Shown one piece after another: positions 1-7,155 of a stretch of 38,891 nucleotides of DNA. The translations under genes and the position numbers were made by a program. Source of the DNA: CAZOEL01 sp964578835 (lineage in GTDB: Bacteria; Desulfobacterota; Syntrophobacteria; Syntrophobacterales; Syntrophobacteraceae); assembly GCA_964578835.1 (NCBI GenBank), contig CAZOEL010000067.1, forward strand, positions 1 through 38,891. The letters run 5' to 3'. A model generated the notes under the pieces. The model had not been told where the DNA came from. It saw only the letters and a list, made by a program, of their open reading frames with translations, and did not search any database. Position 1 is the first letter of the stretch. Every line of letters starts with the position of its first letter.

Positions 1-60
1 TCTCAGGAGCTCCCGGTCGCTCGGCCTTGCAATGCCCGTTATGCTCTCCGCTATCATCAT
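1..60 (-). CDS. Start of a leftward gene, cut by window edge
   Basis: Only the first 20 codons are present (reads MMIAESITGIARPSDRELLR). The ATG at 60-58 overlaps the TGA of the upstream gene (59-57) in an ATGA junction, the coupling used repeatedly in this genome, so it is very probably a real co-translated gene. No function can be inferred from this fragment. Confidence 0.5.
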   Translation of the reverse strand, partial: MMIAESITGIARPSDRELLR

Positions 61-731
61 AGCGCCATCTCCATCGCCGTCGCGCGCGATCTGCGCACCA
101 GCTCGCCCAGCTCGGCCAAGTCGTCATTGTTGAAGCCGTGGATCCGAATCGTTCGGGCGGCCGGAAACTGCGTGAGAAGATAGAGGTATACGCCCGTTGC
201 CTCGTGAACGAGCTTCGCCCCTGAGCCCACGAAAAGATCGTAGAAGATTCCCTCGTATTCGCCTCGCTCGTCAAAAAAATCACCATGCTTGATCTCAAGG
301 CCGGGATGTCTGGGAAGATGCGGGGCGATCATCCGAATCACGTCAAGCTCGCGCTCGATCACCCGAATGTGCGTAACTCGCGGGTTTGTAGCAAGGGCGT
401 GTACGATAAGCCCGAGCCCAAGGCCTGCAACGAGCACCCGCCCCTCGTAGAAGGTCGCATGCTCTTCCATCGCCCACCAGTGGGGAACATCGTCAACCAT
501 CCAGGTCTTCCTGCCTATCTTCAACACCTTTACGGGCATGTTCTCTGCCACGTAGAAATTGTATCCTCTTAGCCCGTAGGCTTCGTATAAGCCGTTATAT
601 CGGGTAGTTTTGAGCTGCGCGCGCCCCACCTTCCCATCCGGGTAACGGCTCGCCGGCGTCTCGAACCCATCGAGATCGATGGCCGTCTTGAGCCCGTTTC
701 TTTTCAAAACCTCAAGTTTCTCTCTTCTCAT
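57..731 (-). CDS. SAM-binding Rossmann enzyme, spermidine-synthase/methyltransferase-like
   Basis: A 224-residue protein with a class I SAM-dependent fold. The glycine-rich motif I (VLVAGLGLGLI, residues 99-109) is followed by an acidic strand end (VIERELDVI, 124-132), then HGDFFD (149-154) and FYDLF (163-167). This order matches the spermidine synthase/SAM methyltransferase superfamily. The usual catalytic aspartate segment of true SpeE is not clearly conserved, so the substrate is unknown: polyamine, nucleic acid and protein are all possible. The ATG at 731 overlaps the stop of a 6-codon ORF (748-728, MGAKTI) that has its own AAGGAG, which suggests coupled translation. Transcribed from the promoter at 797-825. 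A SpeD-like gene lies at 19659, so a polyamine link is possible but unproven. Confidence 0.72.
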   Translation of the reverse strand: MRREKLEVLKRNGLKTAIDLDGFETPASRYPDGKVGRAQLKTTRYNGLYEAYGLRGYNFYVAENMPVKVLKIGRKTWMVDDVPHWWAMEEHATFYEGRVLVAGLGLGLIVHALATNPRVTHIRVIERELDVIRMIAPHLPRHPGLEIKHGDFFDERGEYEGIFYDLFVGSGAKLVHEATGVYLYLLTQFPAARTIRIHGFNNDDLAELGELVRRSRATAMEMAL

Positions 732-748
732 ATCGTTTTCGCTCCCAT
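728..748 (-). CDS. Possible 6-codon leader peptide ORF
   Basis: ATG at 748 is preceded by AAGGAG at about 7 bases, a better ribosome site than that of the following gene. It encodes MGAKTI and its TGA overlaps the ATG of the SAM enzyme. It may load ribosomes for the downstream gene. It could also be chance, because the sequence is very short. Confidence 0.25.
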   Translation of the reverse strand: MGAKTI

Positions 749-796
749 CTCGTCTCTCCTTCGTTCGTTTCGTTCGTTGCCCAAACCGTCAATAAC

Positions 797-825
797 AGAA
801 TACACTAAGGAGTTACTTATGTAAA
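797..825 (-). promoter_or_regulatory. Promoter with operator in spacer (copy 1)
   Basis: On the minus strand TTTACA, a 17-base spacer and TATTCT form a sigma70-type promoter. The spacer holds TAAGTAACTCCTTA (819-806), an inverted repeat TAAG-N6-CTTA shared with five other promoters here. Just downstream are GACGGTTTGGGCAAC and ACGAA-rich leader sequence before the gene at 731. A repressor or activator bound to the spacer would control initiation directly. Confidence 0.75.
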
Positions 826-843
826 GGAAAACTCCAATGCTTT

Positions 844-3800
844 CTAGGAAAAAATCTGTCGAACGAGATTCATTGCCTCAAGAAAAGGCTCGCGTGCTTC
901 GTCTCTCCAATAAGCGTACTGAGGAGAGGGGGCAAAGAGCACATAGGTCCCGAACGGCTTTGAGTAGATCACTTGGCCCCGGAGTTTTCCCGCCTGCGCC
1001 TTGGGGTCGCCAAGAAGCGTCCCGGCCGCGTTGGATGCAAAGCAGATGATGAGCTTTGGCCTAACAAGCTCGATCTCGCGCTTCAGGAACTCGGCGCATC
1101 TGAGGGAGCACGCATCATTCACCTTGTTGTAGTTGTCGTGGACGCACTTTATGGGAGACGTGTAATAGAAATCGCCCTCGGTAAAGCCCAGGCTCTTCAT
1201 GGTCTTTACGAAAAACTTGGACCCATCGCTCGTCCAGTGGGTAAGCTCGTTCTTTACGGGATTATTCACCACAAAGATCGTGCTCTTTTGCTTTAGCTTC
1301 GGGAGAAGAATCGAGCCCTTGGGCTTGTTTAGCGCCTGACAGGTCGTGACTTCGGCAAAAAGGGAGCCAAGCATGTCGAGCTGCTCCTTTATCATGCGAT
1401 CCCCCATGGCGAGCTGCGGCACCAAGGCAAACGAGGGCATAAGCTCGCAAAAGTTCTTGACCCGCTTCTCGTCGTCTCGCTCCCGGACCCCCAAGGTCTC
1501 GAACGCTCCGGCGCGAACGAGAAGTGTGCGGATGCCGACGTGGGCGAGCCTTCGGTTCACCCGGTCCTCGAAGTCGGTCTGCGAGAGAAAGACTCCGGAC
1601 TTCCCTCTTTCCTCGAGGATCGATGCAATGACGGCAGGCCCAACACCCTTTATCACTCGAAGAGGTGCTCTGATTGCGAGCTTCCCCGAGCCGTCGCGCT
1701 CGATCTCGTAATCGTTTGTGCTCGTGTTGATGTCGGGCTGTAAAACCTCGATCCCCCTGGATCTACAGTCGCGCATGAGAAGCGCGAGCTTCTTGTCCCG
1801 CTTCTTATCGGACCCGTCTCCCAGAGTGGTTGTAAGACAGGCGGTCACAAACTCTTCCGGGTGATGCTGCTTCATGAACTGGCATAGGACGGAGATGAGC
1901 GAATAAGCGGCCGCGTGTGAGAGATTGAACCCATATCCAGCAAATTCAGCCATTTGGCTAAAAACGGTGTTCGCAATGGACCCATCCACTCCGTTCTTCA
2001 AGCACCCTTCGACAAAGTGGTCCCGGTGCTTCTCGAACTCGTCACGGCCTAGCTTCTTACCCACTACTTTCCGAAGCTTGTCGGCCTCTGCCCAGGTGAA
2101 CCCGGCGAGCTCCACGGCAATGTTCATGAGCTGCTCCTGGTAGATAAGCACGCTTCGAGTGGGGGAGAGGATCGGGCGGAGCCTCTCTGAGGGGTACTTC
2201 TCGAACTCGTTTCCTTGAGCGATCTGAACGAAGCGCTCGGTCAGGCCCGAATTGAGAGGTCCTGGCCGATAGAGAGCGGTCGTTGCCGTGATCGTCGTAA
2301 AGTCGGATGCTTTGAGGGATTTAAGAAGCCCCTGCATCCCTGAGTTTTCAAATTGAAACACCCCCGTCGTATCTCCCCGCGCGAAGGCTTTCATGGCGAG
2401 ATCGTCATCAAGGGGGATCTCCGTGTAGTCGATCTCCTCTCCCTTTGTGCGCTTCACCCAGTCGGCGGCTCTGGCAAGGATCGTGAGGGTTGCAAGCCCC
2501 AGGATATCCATCTTGATAAGCCCGAACGCCTCGCACTGGCGCATGTCCCAGTTTATGACTTCGACCACGTTCTTGTGCTCGTCGCCTCGGCGCTCGATGG
2601 CCGCAACGTCGGTTATGGGCTTGCTCGATATGATGACGCCCGCAGCGTGAACCCCGTTTTGCCTGATCCTCCCGGAGAGCTTCTTGGCAAGCGCCATAAT
2701 GGAAGCCCCCTGCTCGGTCTTAACGAAGCGCGCAAGCTCAGGGACCTCCTCGAAGTCCTTCTCCTCTTCGAGCTGCTTTGCAAGGTTTGTGGCAAGAAGG
2801 TTATCGACCCTGAAGACCCGCGCCACGTCTTTAAAGGCCACTTTGAGCGTAAGCTCTCCAAAGGTCGTTATCTGAGCCGTGTAGTCGTGGCCGTACTTTT
2901 CGCGCATGTACTCCAGAACTTCGACCCGTCTTTCCTTTTCAAAATCACTGTCTATATCGGGAAAATCTATGCGCAACGGATTGAGAAAACGCTCGAATAC
3001 AAGCCCGTGCTCTATGGGGTCGAGCCGCGTTATATCAAGAAGATAGCAGACAAGGGAGCCTGCGGCACTACCACGACCGGGGCCAACCATGATGTTCTGC
3101 TCGCGCGCCCACCGTATCATGTCTTCGACCACAAGAAAGTAGCGAGTGAAGCCCAGGCGCCGAATTACGCCTATCTCGTAGACCAGCCGCTTTGCATACA
3201 CGTTCGGGTCCGAGACCTTGCTCTCTATCTTTTGAGCCCACCCTTCGCGGATCTTCTCGCCGAAGACTTCGAGGTCGTCTCGCTCGTAGGGCGAGGGGAT
3301 GGCAATTGGAAGATCGGGCTTTTCCACGTTCACCCGCTTTACCACCTCAAGCGAGGCCATGAGGGCCTCTTTCACCATCTTCCCCGGAAGATAGTCGCAG
3401 AACTTGGAGAAAGCCGCGATCATCTCGGAGAGGTCGCGCATGTGGAACCCGTCGCAGCAAAAGCGCATCCGCTTGGGATTGTCCCACGTCTTTTTGGTCT
3501 GGATCGCCAGGAGCACTTCGTGGGGGTGGGCGTCATCTGCCCAGACATAATGGGCATCGTTTGTGGCAACGACCTTGAAGCCCTGTGACTTCCAGAGCGT
3601 GAAAGCTCGGACGTTCACCATTCGCTGGATGTCCGTGCTCTCAGGCGTATCCCGAACCTGGTGCGGCTGGATCTCAAGGTAGAAGTCCTCGCCGTAGCGG
3701 GCCCGGAAGCTCTTTGCAACCTTCTCCCACTGCTCGTGGGAGAGAATCCCCTTGACGCACCCGCTCATTACGATGCAATCCTCAAAGTCGAGCGCCTGGT

Positions 3801-4152
3801 CAAGAGAGAGTCGGGGCTTGAAGTAAAACTGCCGGTTTGCAAGCGTTAAGCTTCGCATGATCGATTGAAAGCCCTCCCAGGACTTTGCGATCACGGTCAG
3901 GTGGTAGCGTTTTTCTCCCCGCGTCGGAGCCTCTGTGATCGAATCGACCACGTAGAACTCGCACCCGATGACGGGCTTTATCCCGTGCTCTTTGCATGAC
4001 TTTAAAAGATCGGGATAGGCCGAGACGGAGCCGTGGTCTGTTACGCAAGCAGCAGGGGCTTTTGTCTCTTTGGCCCGCCGGACGATCTCGTCGACCGTCC
4101 CGAGGCCGTCCAGGAGGGAATAGTGTGAATGGGCGTGAAGATGGGTAAACAT
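844..4152 (-). CDS. dnaE: DnaE-type DNA polymerase III alpha subunit with C-terminal UDG-like domain
   Basis: This 1102-residue protein should be the phage replicative C-family polymerase. It starts with a PHP domain (HLHAHSHYS near residue 4, CVTDHGS, IGCEFY). The palm follows, with GPGRGSAAGS, the catalytic PDIDSDF and the third acidic motif KMDILGL. Typical DnaE blocks also present are HAAGVIIS, ALYRPGP, YQEQLM and HAAAYSLIS. A helix-hairpin-helix follows (IKGVGPAV). The usual OB-fold and tau-binding tail are not seen. Instead roughly residues 930-1102 resemble a family 4-type uracil-DNA glycosylase: YYTSPIKC, EIELVRPKLIICFASNAA and GKLRGQ are recognisable. The catalytic motifs look degenerate: the GExPG region reads VNNPVKNE and the His-Pro motif reads APSPQ. 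Excision activity is therefore doubtful and a DNA- or partner-binding role is likelier. A long leader with hairpin repeats lies upstream. Confidence 0.93.
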   Translation of the reverse strand: MFTHLHAHSHYSLLDGLGTVDEIVRRAKETKAPAACVTDHGSVSAYPDLLKSCKEHGIKPVIGCEFYVVDSITEAPTRGEKRYHLTVIAKSWEGFQSIMRSLTLANRQFYFKPRLSLDQALDFEDCIVMSGCVKGILSHEQWEKVAKSFRARYGEDFYLEIQPHQVRDTPESTDIQRMVNVRAFTLWKSQGFKVVATNDAHYVWADDAHPHEVLLAIQTKKTWDNPKRMRFCCDGFHMRDLSEMIAAFSKFCDYLPGKMVKEALMASLEVVKRVNVEKPDLPIAIPSPYERDDLEVFGEKIREGWAQKIESKVSDPNVYAKRLVYEIGVIRRLGFTRYFLVVEDMIRWAREQNIMVGPGRGSAAGSLVCYLLDITRLDPIEHGLVFERFLNPLRIDFPDIDSDFEKERRVEVLEYMREKYGHDYTAQITTFGELTLKVAFKDVARVFRVDNLLATNLAKQLEEEKDFEEVPELARFVKTEQGASIMALAKKLSGRIRQNGVHAAGVIISSKPITDVAAIERRGDEHKNVVEVINWDMRQCEAFGLIKMDILGLATLTILARAADWVKRTKGEEIDYTEIPLDDDLAMKAFARGDTTGVFQFENSGMQGLLKSLKASDFTTITATTALYRPGPLNSGLTERFVQIAQGNEFEKYPSERLRPILSPTRSVLIYQEQLMNIAVELAGFTWAEADKLRKVVGKKLGRDEFEKHRDHFVEGCLKNGVDGSIANTVFSQMAEFAGYGFNLSHAAAYSLISVLCQFMKQHHPEEFVTACLTTTLGDGSDKKRDKKLALLMRDCRSRGIEVLQPDINTSTNDYEIERDGSGKLAIRAPLRVIKGVGPAVIASILEERGKSGVFLSQTDFEDRVNRRLAHVGIRTLLVRAGAFETLGVRERDDEKRVKNFCELMPSFALVPQLAMGDRMIKEQLDMLGSLFAEVTTCQALNKPKGSILLPKLKQKSTIFVVNNPVKNELTHWTSDGSKFFVKTMKSLGFTEGDFYYTSPIKCVHDNYNKVNDACSLRCAEFLKREIELVRPKLIICFASNAAGTLLGDPKAQAGKLRGQVIYSKPFGTYVLFAPSPQYAYWRDEAREPFLEAMNLVRQIFS

Positions 4153-4186
4153 AGGGCCAGCCTTTCGTTTTGGAGCTTCTCAGCCC

Positions 4187-4440
4187 CTAAAAGTGAATCC
4201 TTCTCCGACACTCACCGGCGGACTTTGAAGTCCTTCTCCGATACCGGTCGGCAATCCCTCTCCGGCAGTCACCGGAGATCCCGAGAACGTGGAAGCTTCT
4301 CTGAGTATTTATGCAAGGCGCGTACTGGATGCTTCTCCGTATCCAGCCGGCGGGAGATAGCACGGATGCTTCTCCGTGCTCCCGTGGCGCTCCGAGGGGC
4401 GAAAGAGCACGGATGCTTCTCCGTATCCCACCGGCGCCGT
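4187..4440 (-). repeat. Hairpin array with conserved CTTCTCC loops upstream of dnaE
   Basis: The plus strand has seven spaced copies of a CTTCTCCG-like word (near 4200, 4233, 4258, 4296, 4332, 4369 and 4416). Several sit in the loop of a different inverted repeat: AGCACGGA with TCCGTGCT (4359-4380), CTGGAT with ATCCAG (near 4325-4345) and AGTG with CACT around the first copy. The third copy pairs CTCCGG with CCGGAG (4259-4276). Stems differ while the loop word is kept. In the leftward dnaE transcript the loops would present GGAGAAG, an SD-like word. The function is unknown: leader RNA control, protein binding or an origin element. Confidence 0.6.
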
Positions 4441-4606
4441 AGAGCCTGGCAGCAAGAGCGGACGGCCTGGCCGTGAGAGGGAGTCCACGATTTGAAGAAT
4501 CCATCTGTGAGGATGTCCCGCCTCGATGGCGCTCTGCTCTTCGTCGTTGCTCTTGCGCTCTGCTCTGCTTTGCTTTCGTTCGCGCGCTCTTGCGCTCTTC
4601 GTCGTT

Positions 4607-4642
4607 CAATGAGCAGAACAAAAGCAAGCGCTCTGCTCATTG
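4607..4642. repeat. 11-bp perfect inverted repeat
   Basis: CAATGAGCAGA (4607-4617) pairs with TCTGCTCATTG (4632-4642) around a 14-base loop. There is no U-run on either side, so it is not a classical terminator. It lies in the non-coding 4153-4726 stretch between the SWIM gene and dnaE, next to AGAGC/GCTCT-rich sequence. It may be a transcript processing or attenuation structure, or a protein site. Confidence 0.55.
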
Positions 4643-4726
4643 AACCACGCCCAAAACATTGAAGCGCCTATCATGGTCGCGAAAAGAGCGCGCCTGATAT
4701 GCTTGGCGCGCGCTCTGGTCGCTTTT

Positions 4727-5104
4727 CTAATCGTCCTCGTGCTTGGCAAGTCGCCATGGGGCGGAGTCGCGTATACGCTCTAAAAATGGTCGGCTCTCTT
4801 CTATTGTCCTCGCTCGCTCTTCTTTGCTCGGACCCCCGAGAAGCTCGGATAGGTCGGGAGCGTCCGGCAACCCCACCGGCTCTTCAATAGTCAAAAGCTC
4901 GCTTTCATCGATTACCGGCACCCGCTCTGCTCTTGACGTAACACGGCCCGCCAGAACGTCCCGGATATGTCGGCATTCGCGCCTAGCGCGCGTCCAGGCG
5001 GGACATGAGCACCCATAGCCCCCTTCTTCGTTCTTTGATACCGTATAGGTTTTAGACGGGTCCGAAGAGCTTGGAACCTGCCACTTCTCAATCCACTTGC
5101 TCAT
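4727..5104 (-). CDS. Small SWIM-type zinc-finger protein
   Basis: A 125-residue protein with a SWIM-like zinc signature, Cys32-x-Cys34 then Cys44-x-His46 (GCSCPAWTRARRECRHI). SWIM domains bind DNA or proteins; the partner here is unknown. The N-terminal half (WIEKWQVPSSSDPSKTYTV) looks like the short strand region that usually precedes SWIM motifs. The C terminus, PFLERIRDSAPWRLAK, is nearly the same as that of the next gene upstream (5121-5558), although the rest of the two proteins differs. The start at 5104 has only a weak ribosome site. It is probably co-transcribed from the promoter at 6439-6467. Confidence 0.7.
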   Translation of the reverse strand: MSKWIEKWQVPSSSDPSKTYTVSKNEEGGYGCSCPAWTRARRECRHIRDVLAGRVTSRAERVPVIDESELLTIEEPVGLPDAPDLSELLGGPSKEERARTIEESRPFLERIRDSAPWRLAKHEDD

Positions 5105-5120
5105 GGTTGCCGCTCGCTTT

Positions 5121-5558
5121 CTAAAGGGCGCTCTTCGCTAGTCGCCACGGGGCGTTTTCTCTTAGGGCCTCAAGGAAAGACTTCGGGGCGCTCTTCGTCT
5201 CTTCTTCGATATTCACCCGCGCGCTCGCCGCTTTCTCTCTTATGGAATCTTCCAAGCTCTTCGTGGTCGTGGTGGCACTCGAAGCCGTGGCGCTCGCCGC
5301 TCTTTTCTTGTGCTCTTCGATTGCTTCGAGGACCGCCGGGTCAATGTATGTCTCTTCGCTCTCTTCGATTGCTTCGACCGCAGGGGCGGCCGTTTTTTGG
5401 TCGCGCTCATAGCAATCAAGACAAACAAAGATCCACTTTCTACTCAAGCCGTGCCGGTTGCTGCCATACGCGGGTTGCCCCGCTTCAATCGACTTTGCGC
5501 AAGAGAGGCAATGATTAGAAAATTGGATTTTGTCGAAGCGCTTAAAATTTTCATACAT
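5121..5558 (-). CDS. Small zinc-ribbon protein with shared C-terminal tail
   Basis: 145 residues from the ATG at 5558, chosen because GGAGG sits 8 bases upstream; a longer reading from TTG at 5573 would bury that site. Cys17-x2-Cys20 and Cys46-x2-Cys49 form a treble-clef or ribbon-like zinc site. The middle is acidic and low-complexity (Glu/Ala-rich), and the C terminus SFLEALRENAPWRLAK matches the neighbour at 4727-5104. Function is unrecognised. The zinc knuckle, disordered linker and conserved tail suggest an adaptor that brings a partner to nucleic acid or to the replisome, which is inference. Confidence 0.68.
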   Translation of the reverse strand: MYENFKRFDKIQFSNHCLSCAKSIEAGQPAYGSNRHGLSRKWIFVCLDCYERDQKTAAPAVEAIEESEETYIDPAVLEAIEEHKKRAASATASSATTTTKSLEDSIREKAASARVNIEEETKSAPKSFLEALRENAPWRLAKSAL

Positions 5559-5627
5559 GATAGTGACCTCCAAAAAGCTTAAAGCGAGCGGGCCGCCCCC
5601 GCTCGCTCTTCGTTTCGTTCGCGCAAC

Positions 5628-6377
5628 CTATTTCCAAGTGATTGTTCGCTCTTCGAGGGACCAGGTTAGGAGCTCTTTAGCCTGGAGAGCATTGAAGACC
5701 CTCTGGGCATAGCGGTATCGGTTCTTTTTCGCGAAGGCTTCGGGGAGCCCCTGGGCGAGCAGGTCTTTAAGAACTATGGCAACGGCGTCCTTGTAAACGG
5801 TCGGGCGCGCTTCGGCTATGAGGTCCCGAACATGGTCCCAATTTACGTCGTGGGTAAGCTTTGCGGAAATCGTCCCGTCCTCGCTCTTCGTTTCTGCCGT
5901 TCGCTTTGCTGCCGCGCGCTTTGCTTTCGCGGTCGCGCGCTCTTCGCTCGAAGCTTCTTCGCTCTCAGTCGGCGCGCTCTGCTCTTCGCTCGCTTCGAGC
6001 GCGATTTCGGGAACCTCTATTTCGGGAATGGAAATTTCGGGGACTTCGAGCGCGGGCGTTTCAAGCTCGCTCTTTCGCTCTTCTATATTGAAGGTGCCGG
6101 CTGCTTTCTCTTCTTCGTGCTTTGTGAATTCGAGCGCTTCGACTTCGAGCGCTTCCGTTTCTATTTCGACTTCCACCCCTGCCATGTCGTCAAGTCGGCT
6201 CTTTGCGTGGGCTTCTTCGCATGCTTCGCAAAGCTCGCAAGCTTTGCATTCCTCGGAGTCGGCTGCGAAGAGAAGAGAGCCGAAACAACCTTTTCCCATT
6301 GCCGCTTTTTGCTCGAATTCGCGGGCGATTTGGGCTTCCAGGGCTTCAAAGACTTCGATCTGATTTGTAGCTTGCAT
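5628..6377 (-). CDS. Unknown protein: Cys-rich N terminus, acidic repeats, helical C terminus
   Basis: About 249 residues from ATG 6377, which follows AAAGGA. The N-terminal part carries a cysteine cluster (CKACELCEACEEAH), the centre is a Glu/Pro-rich repeat (PEISIPEIEVPEIALEA) and a basic Ala/Lys/Arg stretch, and the last 90 residues look like a small folded helical domain (DVNWDHVRDLIAEARPTVYKDA). I do not recognise the family. It is the first gene behind the promoter at 6439-6467 and heads a set of three small genes, so early expression is expected. The basic C-terminal half would suit nucleic-acid binding. Confidence 0.6.
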   Translation of the reverse strand: MQATNQIEVFEALEAQIAREFEQKAAMGKGCFGSLLFAADSEECKACELCEACEEAHAKSRLDDMAGVEVEIETEALEVEALEFTKHEEEKAAGTFNIEERKSELETPALEVPEISIPEIEVPEIALEASEEQSAPTESEEASSEERATAKAKRAAAKRTAETKSEDGTISAKLTHDVNWDHVRDLIAEARPTVYKDAVAIVLKDLLAQGLPEAFAKKNRYRYAQRVFNALQAKELLTWSLEERTITWK

Positions 6378-6438
6378 TTTGTTTTCCTTTCGTTTGTCGT
6401 TTCGTTTGTTTTCGTTTGTTGTCCCAACCGTCAATCTG

Positions 6439-6467
6439 ACAATACCCTAAGGGATTACTTATATCAA
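6439..6467 (-). promoter_or_regulatory. Promoter with operator in spacer (copy 2)
   Basis: The minus strand reads TTGATA, 17 bases, TATTGT. The spacer contains TAAGTAATCCCTTA (6461-6448). The leader box GACGGTTGGGACAAC and ACGAA/AACAAACG repeats follow, then AAAGGA and the ATG at 6377. The promoter starts about 10 bases beyond the stop of the sigma-like gene (6477). Confidence 0.78.
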
Positions 6468-6476
6468 GGGTTAATT

Positions 6477-7085
6477 TTAATTTTCTCCAATAATTTCGCC
6501 GATTTTCCTCTTGATATTTCGCATATGATAGGAAACCGTTGCCGGCCTCATTCCGTGAGCTTCCCCAATGCAGCCGGCCATATGGTCTCGAAAACTTGCG
6601 GGGCGTCCTCGGCCGCGGGGGCCTCTCGGCTCGCTCGAAGTCGCGCGCTCGGCTACGTTCGCGCTTGGGCCCAAAAGCTCGCATGCCACCACCCGCTCGG
6701 ATTCATTGCAAGCGCTCATGATATCGCTTGTATAAAGCGCTTCCTGGAGCGCGAAACCTGCACCAGGATCGACAATCCGTTCCGGGTCAAGCTCGAAGTC
6801 GTAATCAAAGACGGCGCGCTCCCTCATGGCTTCCCGAATGATCTGGCAGCATGTTTTATACATTGCACTATTGCAGTATGTATAAAGCGAAGCTTTCGCG
6901 CTCTGCCCGTCCGGTTCCTCTTTGAAAGTCGCGCGCGCTTCGACCGTCGCTAAAAGAAGCCGCGCTCTTATCTCTTCCCGCTCGCATTCGAGCTCCAACT
7001 CCGTCAAGCGCTTTGTCGTCGTCTTGATGAAATGGGCGAGCGCTCGGTCCAGAGGCTTATTATCTAAAAAAGAGCGGCTTTCCAT
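6477..7085 (-). CDS. Sigma-factor-like transcription protein
   Basis: A 202-residue protein with two regions resembling a compact sigma factor. Residues 40-90 (ARLLLATVEARATFKEE, then SLYTYCNSAMYKTCCQIIREAMRER) look like region 2, whose helices bind polymerase and the -10 element. The C-terminal 30 residues (GMRPATVSYHMRNIKRKIGEII) form a helix-turn-helix like region 4. Similarity is visible but weak, so another HTH regulator is possible. ATG 7085 follows AGGAG at good spacing. It sits behind the CobS-like gene and shares its promoter at 8340-8368. It could direct host polymerase to the repeated phage promoters or to the GGGGGCACGT elements near 11.7 kb. Confidence 0.55.
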   Translation of the reverse strand: MESRSFLDNKPLDRALAHFIKTTTKRLTELELECEREEIRARLLLATVEARATFKEEPDGQSAKASLYTYCNSAMYKTCCQIIREAMRERAVFDYDFELDPERIVDPGAGFALQEALYTSDIMSACNESERVVACELLGPSANVAERATSSEPRGPRGRGRPASFRDHMAGCIGEAHGMRPATVSYHMRNIKRKIGEIIGEN

Positions 7086-7113
7086 GGTCGTTTCTCCTGA
7101 TATGCTTTTGATC

Positions 7114-7140
7114 CTCGAGGGCGGGACTCCCGCCCCCGAG
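7114..7140. repeat. GC-rich hairpin between the CobS-like and sigma-like genes
   Basis: CTCGAGGGCGGG pairs with CCCGCCCCCGAG around ACT, with one mismatch. No U-run follows on the transcribed minus strand. It probably acts as an mRNA processing or partial attenuation structure that lowers expression of the sigma-like gene. Confidence 0.5.
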
Positions 7141-7155
7141 AAGAGCTTCCGGGCT

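Noticed and set aside
2353..3588. 411-residue plus-strand open frame antisense to dnaE
   Set aside because: It mirrors a clear DnaE coding frame and has no recognisable domain or start signal.
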